A stretch of 64,000 bases of DNA from Oligoflexus tunisiensis (GTDB lineage: Bacteria > Bdellovibrionota_B > Oligoflexia > Oligoflexales > Oligoflexaceae), in the NCBI RefSeq assembly GCF_001748245.1, contig NZ_BDFO01000001.1:2874471-2938470 (forward strand), in the 5' to 3' direction. Under the pieces are notes generated by a model that did not search any database, was not told the DNA's origin, and saw nothing but the letters and a program-made list of their open reading frames with translations. The position numbers were made by a program, and so were the translations under genes. This document shows, in pieces, positions 1-7,897 of the stretch (within the stretch, counting starts at the first letter, position 1; the number at the start of each line of letters is the position of its first letter).

Positions 1-718
1 AACCTGGTTGAAACTGCGCGAGGCCTTTGAAGATGCCCGTTATTACAAACAGCAGGGGGGTCTCAAGGCCCTGCATGCCGCCCAGCTGAGTCTCCGGCCT
101 TTGCATCTGGACGCGCTCTACGAAGTCATGCAGGGGCGTCTGCCTTTGATTCTGACCCTGCATCGTCAGGCGGATGTCCTGACGGCGATTCAGTGGAAGA
201 AGGAAATGGCCGCGCAGGGTTTTCCTTTGAAGTTGATCCTGAGTGGGGCGGGGGAAGCCTGGCTGGCGGCCAAGGAACTGTCCGCGGCGAAAATTCCGGT
301 GATCCTCACCCCATCACGGCAAATGCCCCGCAGCCTTGATGAACTGCGTGTGCGGGATGATCAGGCCACACTGCTGATGGAAGCCGGAGTGGATGTGATC
401 ATCAGCACGGACGATGTGCGGGTGGGGCGTTTGCGTCAGGAGGCGGCACGCGCCGTGGCCTTCTCCCTGCCTTATGCGTCCGCGCTCGCGGCCATCAGCA
501 GTGTTCCGGCTCGTGTTCTGGGTCTTAAGGATCGGGGTGCGATTGAAGTCGGCAAGCGTGCTGACCTTGTGCTCTGGTCCGGTGATCCTTTCGAACCACA
601 AAGTGCGGTGCAGAAGCTTTGGATTGCCGGGAAGGATATGGACCTGAATCATCGGCAGAAGGAACTGGCGCGCGCCTACCTTGCGAAAGCTCCCACGACG
701 CCTCCCGAAGCGAAGTAG
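1..718 (+). CDS. Amidohydrolase-family protein, C-terminal part (cut by left edge)
   Basis: The frame is open from position 2, so only the last ~238 residues are present; the TTG at 8 is internal. The tail is typical of amidohydrolase / imidazolonepropionase-like enzymes: 'DVIISTDD' carries the late catalytic/metal Asp region. It is followed by the helix 'SALAAISSVPARVLGL' and the returning beta-sandwich strand 'GAIEVGKRADLVLWSGDP'. The N-terminal HxH metal motif would lie outside the window, so metal binding cannot be judged. The substrate is unknown; the family includes exported and cytoplasmic hydrolases of cyclic amides and peptides. It ends 18 bp before a terminator-like hairpin. The family call is solid; the reaction is not known. 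Confidence 0.8.
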   Translation, partial: TWLKLREAFEDARYYKQQGGLKALHAAQLSLRPLHLDALYEVMQGRLPLILTLHRQADVLTAIQWKKEMAAQGFPLKLILSGAGEAWLAAKELSAAKIPVILTPSRQMPRSLDELRVRDDQATLLMEAGVDVIISTDDVRVGRLRQEAARAVAFSLPYASALAAISSVPARVLGLKDRGAIEVGKRADLVLWSGDPFEPQSAVQKLWIAGKDMDLNHRQKELARAYLAKAPTTPPEAK

Positions 719-735
719 TTCCACGAAAGAAAAAA

Positions 736-763
736 GAAAGCCGGTTCCGAGGAACCGGCTTCA
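736..763. terminator. Hairpin terminator between convergent genes
   Basis: Arms 738-747 and 752-761 pair perfectly (AAGCCGGTTC / GAACCGGCTT). The left flank is A-rich (727-739), so the minus-strand RNA of the small gene at 808-942 would carry a U-rich tail. The plus-strand side has no T run, but the hairpin may still end the amidohydrolase transcript. Confidence 0.7.
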
Positions 764-807
764 AAGATGCTTAGTATAAGTTACAGGAACATAGGAGTTC
801 CGATTGA

Positions 808-942
808 TCAGGCACCAACAACCATCAAGATAGCGACCAGCGTTGCGGCTACACCCAGGCCGAGGATCAAAGTCGCCATTACGCTTTCAGACATGACGTC
901 CATGAGGTTGTTTTCTTCGGGTGTGTGATGGATGGTTTTCAT
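808..942 (-). CDS. Small single-span membrane peptide, 44 aa
   Basis: ATG (940-942) is preceded by AGGAAAG at a good distance, and the stop is at 808-810. The translation starts with a polar head, 'MKTIHHTPEENNLMDVMSES'. A hydrophobic helix of about 22 residues follows, ending 'VAILMVVGA' at the C-terminus. It looks like a small integral membrane peptide with its C-terminus in or across the membrane. A dedicated terminator lies just downstream (736-763), so it may be a monocistronic gene. I do not recognise a family. The Shine-Dalgarno, membrane helix and terminator together make a real gene likely. Confidence 0.6.
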   Translation of the reverse strand: MKTIHHTPEENNLMDVMSESVMATLILGLGVAATLVAILMVVGA

Positions 943-1022
943 GACTTCTTTCCTTTATCTGAACTGCGCTGGTCTTGAACTTCCTGAAGCCGCGCATGAA
1001 TTGAAATCAGCTTCCGGTTATC

Positions 1023-1043
1023 AGACGATCTCATCGTCTTTTT
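1023..1043 (+). terminator. Short hairpin with T tail, possible terminator or operator
   Basis: AGACGAT (1023-1029) and ATCGTCT (1033-1039) flank a 3-nt loop, followed by TTTTATT. No plus-strand gene is seen just upstream. As it sits about 80-100 bp in front of the minus-strand peptide gene, the palindrome could instead be a binding site for that promoter. Confidence 0.35.
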
Positions 1044-1161
1044 ATTGCATCAGCATCATCTGCTGACATCTCCAATCTATGCTTTTTTTCGGACGAATCA
1101 AGCATCAGTATGCACTATTTTTTCAAAGGATGGGCTTCTGGCCAGCCGGTTAGTCGTTAAG

Positions 1162-1218
1162 ATGATGCTGAAGAAAATCCGGAAGATCTTGAAACGCAAG
1201 GGTTTAAAGGCTGAATAA
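1162..1218 (+). CDS. Possible 18-aa basic peptide ahead of a terminator
   Basis: ATG ATG at 1162 opens an 18-codon frame, 'MMLKKIRKILKRKGLKAE', rich in Lys/Arg. The stop at 1216-1218 lies 4 bp before a strong terminator stem. No convincing ribosome-binding site precedes it. The frame stays open upstream to a TTG at 1045, so a longer form is possible. The placement against the terminator is the only support. Confidence 0.2.
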   Translation: MMLKKIRKILKRKGLKAE

Positions 1219-1222
1219 GAAT

Positions 1223-1261
1223 CGCCTGGCTGAACCACCAGGCGCTGAAATTTTTTTTTTT
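1223..1261 (+). terminator. Rho-independent terminator
   Basis: CGCCTGG (1223-1229) and CCAGGCG (1238-1244) form a 7-bp stem with an 8-nt loop. A run of about eleven T follows (1251-1261). It points to a short plus-strand transcript from the 950-1220 region, although no confident gene is seen there. Confidence 0.7.
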
Positions 1262-1338
1262 GAGAAGCGTCCTCAGAACGATTGAATGAACGGCCAGCTA
1301 ACGATTTGGTTTCAAAAAACCACTAACTGGCTCGCCGG

Positions 1339-1503
1339 TCAAGCCTTTGGCTGCATGGGATAGCGGGTTTTGTTGCTCTTCATGCGATCAAACAAGGAGT
1401 CATGATAAAACTTCAGCTTTGCCTCAAGTTCATCGTGCCAGGACAGGGGAAGATCATTCGCAACGTGGTCGATCGCCGCGCGTGTGAGCTGAGGGATGGA
1501 TGA
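1339..1503 (-). pseudogene. Orphan protein-like C-terminal fragment
   Basis: This minus-strand frame of 54 codons ends in TGA (1339-1341) and has protein-like composition, e.g. 'DLPLSWHDELEAKLKFYHDS' and 'MKSNKTRYPMQPKA'. It is closed upstream by a stop at 1504-1506 and has no suitable start. A frame overlapping on the same strand (1413-1613) could be its continuation after a frameshift, but no family is recognisable. I read it as a gene remnant or chance frame. The remaining bases to 1676 show nothing convincing. Confidence 0.25.
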
Positions 1504-1676
1504 TCATCGCGCTCATTTTGTTTTCCATTCATGGCCGCCTGGCCAATAGAATTCCTGAAGGACCGCCTGGGAAAGGCCGCCGCAGCCTGTGCTCTGACGG
1601 ATGAGGATGGCACCGGATCAGGTATTCATGCCTGTATGACACGCCTATTCCGCGGGTTTATCCGAACTAAAATTGT

Positions 1677-3887
1677 TCAAGATGCATTCTTGTGAAGGAT
1701 GGGGGACTTTTGAATGGCCTGGGATCGGCGCTTGTAAGTTTCCAGCAGTTTCCATTCAACAGCCGGAATATCCTTCAGCACCACATGGGGAATGAGATAG
1801 CCGCGACTGTTCTCCAAAGCCTTCAGCTGCAGTTCCAGCGGCGCATGATCGGTGATCACGTTGTCCTCGTAACAGAACTGACCAGGCTTCAATTCCTCGG
1901 CATAGCCTTCGCGGAAGAGCGAGAGGCGGCCGGTTTCCAGGATAAAGACGAAGTGTCCCGTAAAGTGCGAGATCACCTGCTGATCCTTGATTTGAATTTC
2001 GTAAACCGACTTGGCGATCTTGTTCAAAAGGGGCGACCACTTGATCGATTGGAAGAGGTCGCTGTTTTGCAGCATGCGCCGACGGCTGATGTTTTTGCTG
2101 AAACTTTCCTTCAGGTTGTAACGCTCCAGGAAGGAATCAAAGATCCGCCGGGGAATGCGCAGAATCTCGGCAAAGCTTTTCGAAATCAACTGATGCAGGG
2201 GACAGTCCGGGTCATCCCCGACGAGGTAACCCGCCACATACTCCAGGCCGAAGGGCACTTCGCTTTTCGGAGCCGCCACGATCCCGCTCAGCACGAGGAA
2301 AATATCCTGGGCATGGCCGGCCTGGCGAACCAGGGCGCTGCCGGGCTCCAGGGATTCGATCGGCTGATTCAGCAGTTCATAGAACGAACTGAAGGGGACC
2401 GTCGGAAAGTAGTGATGCAGGGAACGCGCCGCCACTTCATGACGGTTATCGATATGGCTTTTCACCAGATGATCGATCTGACCAAAAAGCGCCCTTGTCC
2501 CGATCGACAGCTGACTCGGCGTCAGTTCGTCAGCCGTGTGGGCCAGAATGATTTTCTTGCTGCGATCGCCCTGGAAGTCCTCGGCATGACCGTGAATCAT
2601 GCCGCCACCGATATCGATCTTTTTCAGATCGGCGGGCTGCAGATAGAGGTCCTTGATGCGCTGGAAATATTGCATCGTGATGCCAGGCTTCTGCTGATCG
2701 GGTTCGATCATCCGTTGCAGAACGGAGAAGGAACAGATATCCGCCAGGTGATGATAGGTACGATGACCATTTTCCGTCACGGTGCGGAACTGGAAGGTGT
2801 TGGTTTCCACCGGGTGGGGTGAGTAACTGGGTTGCACTTCCAGACCATCGATATTGTTCCACTGTTCGGGCACGAGGTCATGGATGGTAAAGAACCGTTC
2901 CAGAACCGGGAATTTCACCGACAGCAGCGCCTGCATTTTCTTGTTGACCGAATGACGAACGACGCTCGTGGAATAGTACTCGAGCTTGCGGTCGCCGAGC
3001 ATGAGTTCGGTGAGGCCTGCAAAGTGATCGTCGTGACCGTGGGTTTGAAATATCCCGCGGATGGAATTCAAACTGAGACCCAGCGCACGCAGGGTATGCG
3101 TGATATGCGGGCCGGCATCGATCAGATAGACATCCGGACCATAGCAAATGATACTCGCCATCGCCGGGCGGTGAATATCCCAGCCATCGCCTTCACCGCT
3201 GTGGATGACCGAGAAAAACTCGGGTGCGAAACGCTGGAAGTTCAGCTTATAGGTCGGCTGATAGGCTTCATGCGGCGCGAGGTTCAGATCCACGTCGACA
3301 GAATCCTGCTCCACGCTGATGCGGAACTTGTTGATGCCGGTGCGCCGGATCAAAACGCCGTTGATGTTCATGGGATCATCACCGAGGTGCCGGCAGTCGA
3401 TCAGATCATGCGTGGCCTGAATCCTGCCAAAGGCAAACTTCAGTTTCAAACGCATCATCTCCGCCGCCTGCTCACGCGACATGCCCGCTTCCACCAGCTC
3501 GTTCTCATCGATCAGACCGTAGTTGCCGCGGAAGACATAATCCAGCTGGGCCCCGATCTGCTCAGGGTTGCCGATCATGATGGGTTTGTCCTTGGAGAAG
3601 CCCGGATGATTCGGAATCAACATGCCCTGACGGTAGAACATCTGCAGCATGGTAAATTCAGCAAGGTTCGCGAACTGTCCATTCTGAATGCCAAGGTCGG
3701 ACAGGAGGAGGCAATTGGGGCCGGTTTCATGCAGCATCGCGTTGTTCGCCTGGTTGCGAATCACACCATGCTTGATAAGATGCTTGACGCTATCGGCGGG
3801 ACAGCCAGCCTGCAGGAAAACCTTCCTGCTGGGGACCGACACCCAGTAAAGCCCCGGAGCAATCTTTTTGTAATCAATTAAGCCCAT
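1677..3887 (-). CDS. Metallo-beta-lactamase-fold protein with C-terminal cNMP-binding-like domains
   Basis: 736 residues, ATG at 3887 behind GGGAG. Residues ~1-230 form a novel-looking N-terminal region. A metallo-beta-lactamase domain follows, with 'DVYLIDAGPHITHT' and the metal motif 'QTHGHDDHFAGL' at about 281-292 (HxHxDH type). Later, 'IDIGGGMIHGHAEDF' and 'KIILAHTADE' supply further likely metal/active-site residues. From about 515 there is a cyclic-nucleotide-binding-like beta-roll ('LEPGSALVRQAGHAQDIFLV'). A second, weaker beta-roll lies at about 630-730 ('HFVFILETGRLSLFREG'). The family suggests a cytoplasmic hydrolase or nuclease-like enzyme gated by a nucleotide or by an evolved, non-binding roll. 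The substrate is unknown. It stands alone, 112 bp from the upstream kinase gene on the same strand. Confidence 0.75.
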   Translation of the reverse strand: MGLIDYKKIAPGLYWVSVPSRKVFLQAGCPADSVKHLIKHGVIRNQANNAMLHETGPNCLLLSDLGIQNGQFANLAEFTMLQMFYRQGMLIPNHPGFSKDKPIMIGNPEQIGAQLDYVFRGNYGLIDENELVEAGMSREQAAEMMRLKLKFAFGRIQATHDLIDCRHLGDDPMNINGVLIRRTGINKFRISVEQDSVDVDLNLAPHEAYQPTYKLNFQRFAPEFFSVIHSGEGDGWDIHRPAMASIICYGPDVYLIDAGPHITHTLRALGLSLNSIRGIFQTHGHDDHFAGLTELMLGDRKLEYYSTSVVRHSVNKKMQALLSVKFPVLERFFTIHDLVPEQWNNIDGLEVQPSYSPHPVETNTFQFRTVTENGHRTYHHLADICSFSVLQRMIEPDQQKPGITMQYFQRIKDLYLQPADLKKIDIGGGMIHGHAEDFQGDRSKKIILAHTADELTPSQLSIGTRALFGQIDHLVKSHIDNRHEVAARSLHHYFPTVPFSSFYELLNQPIESLEPGSALVRQAGHAQDIFLVLSGIVAAPKSEVPFGLEYVAGYLVGDDPDCPLHQLISKSFAEILRIPRRIFDSFLERYNLKESFSKNISRRRMLQNSDLFQSIKWSPLLNKIAKSVYEIQIKDQQVISHFTGHFVFILETGRLSLFREGYAEELKPGQFCYEDNVITDHAPLELQLKALENSRGYLIPHVVLKDIPAVEWKLLETYKRRSQAIQKSPILHKNAS

Positions 3888-3999
3888 GAAACTCCCATCT
3901 CCACTCAGCCTATCGGCCCCCCTTGGTCGGAGTTGAGCGGCATCTTTTGCCGCGCCCTTACCTTAAGGTACAAATATCCCGATGCTGCCCCATGGTCCT

Positions 4000-6369
4000 T
4001 CAATAAATTCCTGCCAAAGCCTTTGGCAATTCAAGCTCAAAGCAGGTGGTCGCTTCATTCAAATTAAAATCAAGACGACCCGGCGCGCGAAGCACAATTC
4101 TGCGCGCCACATGCAGGCCGCTGTTCGTTGAACCCTCGGAACGTTCCGTGACCGGATCGAATAGCCGCAAGGCCTGGGCTTCTGTCAGACGCGGCCCCCC
4201 ACAGGTGAAGCGCAGCAGCACATGATCGACGAAGGTCATGCCGGTAATGTCCAGCCATTTATCCTGATCCAGGAGCATCTCCAGGCGCTGACAAAGGGTT
4301 GTGATGAGGCTGATGCTCACCTGCATCAGGTCCGCTGGATGGATCATCAGCGTTTCCTGCGGCAGCGTCGTGGTCAAACGCACACCGATTAAACGCAGGC
4401 GCGGACCCAGAAGATTCACGGTTTGCGTCAGCGTCTGATCGAGCCGGCAGAGCCTTTGGGATCCATGGGGCTGATGAAAGGCGAGAATGCCGTCCATGAG
4501 CAGGCGGGATTTCTGCGCCAGGTTCATAAGATGCATATGCGTGCCGGCCAGGGCCACGACCCGTTCCAGGAGGTCCAGCTGGGAAGGAGGAAGCTCCTGG
4601 AGGACCTGCCAGATTCTGGTCTTGTCCGCCGTCGGCAGCTGAGCCGGCGCAAGCTGAAGACGCAGGGCCCGCAAAAGGTCAAGGCCAGGCTTTCCATCCT
4701 TGGGCAGAGGCAGCGCTTCAAGGTCAATATCCTCAGCACTTTCCTGTTCATTCAAAAACACCTGGCTGAATCCCGGGCCCAGGCGTTCTGCGGCGGGCAA
4801 GGCCTGCAGAGCCTCCTCACAGAGCCGCTGGGCGGCATCCGGGGCATGACGACCCGCCCAGATGTGGCGGATTTCGCGACTGAGATCGGTGATCAATTCC
4901 CCGAGCTGCGCGAGCTTTTCCCGCTCTTCCATCAGGGCGATGCGTTTGGTCAAACGCTGGCGGCTTAAAATATTGCGAACGCGCAGGACAAGTTCCTGCG
5001 GGATGATGGGCTTGCTCAGATAATCATCCGCACCGAGATCAAGCCCATGCATGCGATCCTCTTCCGCGGCGCGGGCGGTGATCAGAATCACCGGAATGGG
5101 CGCGAGGCTGGAGTCGAGCTGTTTTTCCTGCATCACCTGCTCACCGGAAAACTCGGGCATCGCGAGGTCGAGCAGCACCAGATCCGGGCGATCGGCCCGC
5201 ATGCGGGTCAGCGCCTCGCGGCCTCCAAAGGCACGGCTGACCCGATAACCCTGGGGCGTGAGTATCTCGTGGATAATCTCGCAATTGATCTCATTGTCAT
5301 CGACCACCAGAATATGGACCGCATGACCATCCATTTTCAAAAGGTTGTGACTGGGTGCGCTGGATGCAGGCGTCGGCTCCTGTTTGCCCTGAGCGGCCAG
5401 TGGGGATACCGTCACCGGGTTCTCGTCATGCACGACGCTTTGCTCAGGAATGACGAGCGTAAAGCGACTGCCGACCTGAGGCTCCGCACTGATTTTCATT
5501 TCACCCTGCATCAGGCGCAAAAGAATACGGACCATGGCCAGTCCCAGGCCGCTCGAATCCGGCTCCTCCTGATCATCGAAGATGCGGCTGATCTGTTCAG
5601 AAGTCAAACCCACGCCCTGGTCGCTGACTTCAATGGTCAGCGCCCGATGACGGCGACCGATGACCAGCCGCACGTGATTGCGTTCCTCGGCTTTGCCGAA
5701 CTTGAAGGCATTGCTGACGAGTTTGCGCAGTATCATCAGAATTTTCGCGTAATCATGGATGAAGACCTCGTCCTCATCCTTCCAGAGTTTTTTGCTTTCA
5801 AACTGCACCTCGGGGTAGCTGAGGCGCAGGTCTTCGGCGATGGTTTCCATGTCGAGCATCAGCTGGGGCAGGGCTATTCGGGAATTATGCAGCTGCAGTT
5901 TTCCGCGGCGCCCTTCAGCCAGATCCAATATGGTGGCGATCTGATGCCGCAGTGATTCCCCGAGCCGCATGCACGTGCTGAGCTGCAGGCGCGCATCCTG
6001 TGGAAGGGGACCGTAATGACCCTGAAGGAGCTGCTGCAGAAAGTCCATCATGCCGTTGAGAGGGGTGCGTAACTCATGAGAACTGCCATGAAAAAGCGTG
6101 GTGCGGAATCGATCCTCGGCCAGCACCTCGTCCCGATGTTTGCACGCGTTGTCGGTCTTGATGATCTGTTCGCGAAGGCGATGCTGAAGCCTGGTGATTT
6201 CCTTTTGTAGAACGAAGCAAAAGTAGATGGCCGCGCCGAGTAATAGGGCGAGCAGAAGGCTGAGCCAGGGCCAAAGACTGGACAGGGGGCCATCGGCGGC
6301 ATAGGCACACCCGCTGCCGAGCCCAAGACTCAGCAGCACGAGCGCGGATTGTGCCGGAAAACCGCTCAT
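4000..6369 (-). CDS. Hybrid sensor histidine kinase with receiver and degenerate second kinase module
   Basis: 789 residues from ATG 6369; a TTG at 6378 is an alternative. The N-terminus has a signal-like helix and a membrane span (about 31-53), followed by a short coiled linker. There is no periplasmic sensor domain of any size. The HisKA box 'SSHELRTPLNGMMDF' puts the phosphorylated His at ~98. HATPase motifs follow: 'KLVSNAFKFG', 'DQGVGL' and 'SGLGLAMV'. A receiver begins at 'HILVVDDNEINCEI' with Asp near 400 ('LVLLDLAMPEFSG') and Lys in 'YLSKPI'. Beyond it, ~300 residues resemble a worn second dimerisation/ATPase unit: 'KLAQLGELITDLSREIRHIW' has His but not the ELRTP context, and the C-terminal 'SGLHVARRIVL' mimics a G2 box. 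It lies 57 bp downstream of serS, same strand. Confidence 0.88.
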   Translation of the reverse strand: MSGFPAQSALVLLSLGLGSGCAYAADGPLSSLWPWLSLLLALLLGAAIYFCFVLQKEITRLQHRLREQIIKTDNACKHRDEVLAEDRFRTTLFHGSSHELRTPLNGMMDFLQQLLQGHYGPLPQDARLQLSTCMRLGESLRHQIATILDLAEGRRGKLQLHNSRIALPQLMLDMETIAEDLRLSYPEVQFESKKLWKDEDEVFIHDYAKILMILRKLVSNAFKFGKAEERNHVRLVIGRRHRALTIEVSDQGVGLTSEQISRIFDDQEEPDSSGLGLAMVRILLRLMQGEMKISAEPQVGSRFTLVIPEQSVVHDENPVTVSPLAAQGKQEPTPASSAPSHNLLKMDGHAVHILVVDDNEINCEIIHEILTPQGYRVSRAFGGREALTRMRADRPDLVLLDLAMPEFSGEQVMQEKQLDSSLAPIPVILITARAAEEDRMHGLDLGADDYLSKPIIPQELVLRVRNILSRQRLTKRIALMEEREKLAQLGELITDLSREIRHIWAGRHAPDAAQRLCEEALQALPAAERLGPGFSQVFLNEQESAEDIDLEALPLPKDGKPGLDLLRALRLQLAPAQLPTADKTRIWQVLQELPPSQLDLLERVVALAGTHMHLMNLAQKSRLLMDGILAFHQPHGSQRLCRLDQTLTQTVNLLGPRLRLIGVRLTTTLPQETLMIHPADLMQVSISLITTLCQRLEMLLDQDKWLDITGMTFVDHVLLRFTCGGPRLTEAQALRLFDPVTERSEGSTNSGLHVARRIVLRAPGRLDFNLNEATTCFELELPKALAGIY

Positions 6370-6426
6370 CGACCCCAACTTTCCTGAGAAATCCTGAGTC
6401 GATTATCGGCAAGTCTGCGAAAATCC

Positions 6427-7692
6427 TCAGCCGATGCTGGTCCGGCCGCCGAGGTAGGGTTGCAAAGCTTTTGGAATGCGTACCTTTCCATCCGCTGTTT
6501 GGTGATTTTCCAGGAACGGAATCAGAACGCGCGGTGTGGCGATCGCCGTGTTGTTCAGGGTGAAGGCGTGGATATTCTGCCCATTCTTATCCTTGTAACG
6601 CAGCTTCAGGCGGCGGGCCTGGAAGTCGTAAAAGGTCGAGCAGCTGTGCGTCTCGCCATAGGCATTCCGTGAGGGCATCCAGGTTTCAATATCGTGCTTG
6701 CGCACCTGCCCCTGACCCAGGTCACCCGTGCAAACGTAGACCACGCGGTAAGGAAGTTCCAGAGCCTGCAGAACGGCCTCAGCATTGCCCAGGATTTCCG
6801 CGTGCAGCTGTTCCGATTCCTCAGGATCCGCATGGCCGATGATGACCTGTTCCACCTTTTGGAATTGGTGCACCCGATAAAGACCGCGCGCGTCCTTGCC
6901 ATAGGTTCCTGCTTCGCGCCGGAAGCAGGTGCTCTGCGCAAAGTAACGGAGAGGCAGCTGCTCATCCTTCAGAATCTCACCGGCATGATACGAGGTCAGG
7001 GACACTTCCGAAGTGCCGACCAGAACCATCTCATCGCGTTCGACGAGGTAGGCCTGCTCGCGTCCCACCGGAAAATATCCGGTGCCGACCATCGCCTCCT
7101 CTTTGACAAGGACGGGAATGGCGAGCTGCGTATAACCCTTGTTATTCAGGGAATCGACTGTCAAACGCAGGATGGCCTGCTCCAGCTGCGCGCCGAGTCC
7201 TCGCAGGACATAGGAGCGACTGCCGGCGAGTTTCACGCCGCGTTCCACATCGAAGAGATCGAGTTTTTCACCGATTTCGACGTGATCCTTGAGTTTGAAA
7301 TCAAAGCGGGGCACTTCACCCCAGCGTTTGACTTCCACATTCTCACTATCATCCTTGCCCAGTGGAACGTCGTCGCGGGCCGGGGCGGGCACGAGCAGCA
7401 TCAGCTGTTCAAACTCCGTGTTCAGCTCGCGCACTTCATTTTCCAGAGCCTCAAGACGGGGTTTGAATGCGGCCACCTGGGATTTCAGGGTGTCACGCTC
7501 AGCGGGACTGGCGCTGGCTATGGCTTTGGAAATGCGATTCCGGTCGGCCTGAAGTTGTTCCATCTCGACTTGTTTTTTCCGCAGGTGCTCGTCCGCTGCG
7601 AGCAGGCGATCGAGGTCGACGCCCATGCGTTTATCTTGGATGGCCTTGCGTACTTTATCCGGATGTTCGCGAATGAATTTAATGTCGAGCAT
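6427..7692 (-). CDS. serS: Seryl-tRNA synthetase
   Basis: 421 residues, close to the usual ~425. It charges tRNA-Ser with serine in the cytoplasm. The start at 7692 gives the classic N-terminus 'MLDIKFIREHPDKVRKAI'; an in-frame upstream start at 7746 would add 18 non-conserved residues. The N-terminal coiled-coil arm (about 25-100) is followed by the class II catalytic core. Motif 2 is in 'FAQSTCFRREAGTYGKDARG' and 'GLYRVHQFQKVEQV'. Motif 3-like 'LNNTAIATPRVLIPFLENHQ' is near the end. A hybrid kinase gene follows 57 bp downstream. dusB starts divergently about 200 bp away. Confidence 0.97.
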   Translation of the reverse strand: MLDIKFIREHPDKVRKAIQDKRMGVDLDRLLAADEHLRKKQVEMEQLQADRNRISKAIASASPAERDTLKSQVAAFKPRLEALENEVRELNTEFEQLMLLVPAPARDDVPLGKDDSENVEVKRWGEVPRFDFKLKDHVEIGEKLDLFDVERGVKLAGSRSYVLRGLGAQLEQAILRLTVDSLNNKGYTQLAIPVLVKEEAMVGTGYFPVGREQAYLVERDEMVLVGTSEVSLTSYHAGEILKDEQLPLRYFAQSTCFRREAGTYGKDARGLYRVHQFQKVEQVIIGHADPEESEQLHAEILGNAEAVLQALELPYRVVYVCTGDLGQGQVRKHDIETWMPSRNAYGETHSCSTFYDFQARRLKLRYKDKNGQNIHAFTLNNTAIATPRVLIPFLENHQTADGKVRIPKALQPYLGGRTSIG

Positions 7693-7770
7693 GGTATCTT
7701 CAGCTTCCTTTTCCTTGGCAAACGCTGCGGGTTCTTCATAGCCCACTCAACTTAGGCGCCCATCATACAG

Positions 7771-7815
7771 AAGGCGCCCTGCCATGGAAAGTCCAGACGC
7801 AGGGCGGCTCCAGGG
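7771..7815. other. Hairpin in the serS/dusB divergent spacer
   Basis: GCCCTGC and GCAGGGC, about 15 bp apart, can pair between the two divergent genes. The overall spacer is about 200 bp and must hold both promoters. I see no clear -35/-10 pair. Whether the palindrome is regulatory (e.g. a leader of either gene) is not decidable by eye. Confidence 0.3.
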
Positions 7816-7897
7816 CTGTCAAAAAAGGCTGGACCATCTCCACATTTTCACCTAAGAAATCCTGCTCGAATGGAAACTTATGATACGAGAGGCTCCT

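Noticed and set aside
1531..1695. Plus-strand frame of about 54 codons from ATG 1531
   Set aside because: No ribosome-binding site, overlaps the end of the minus-strand MBL gene, no recognisable pattern.
2832..3881. 349-codon plus-strand frame opposite the metallo-beta-lactamase gene
   Set aside because: Shadow frame; no ribosome-binding site and no domain pattern, while the minus strand has HxHxDH and a good start.
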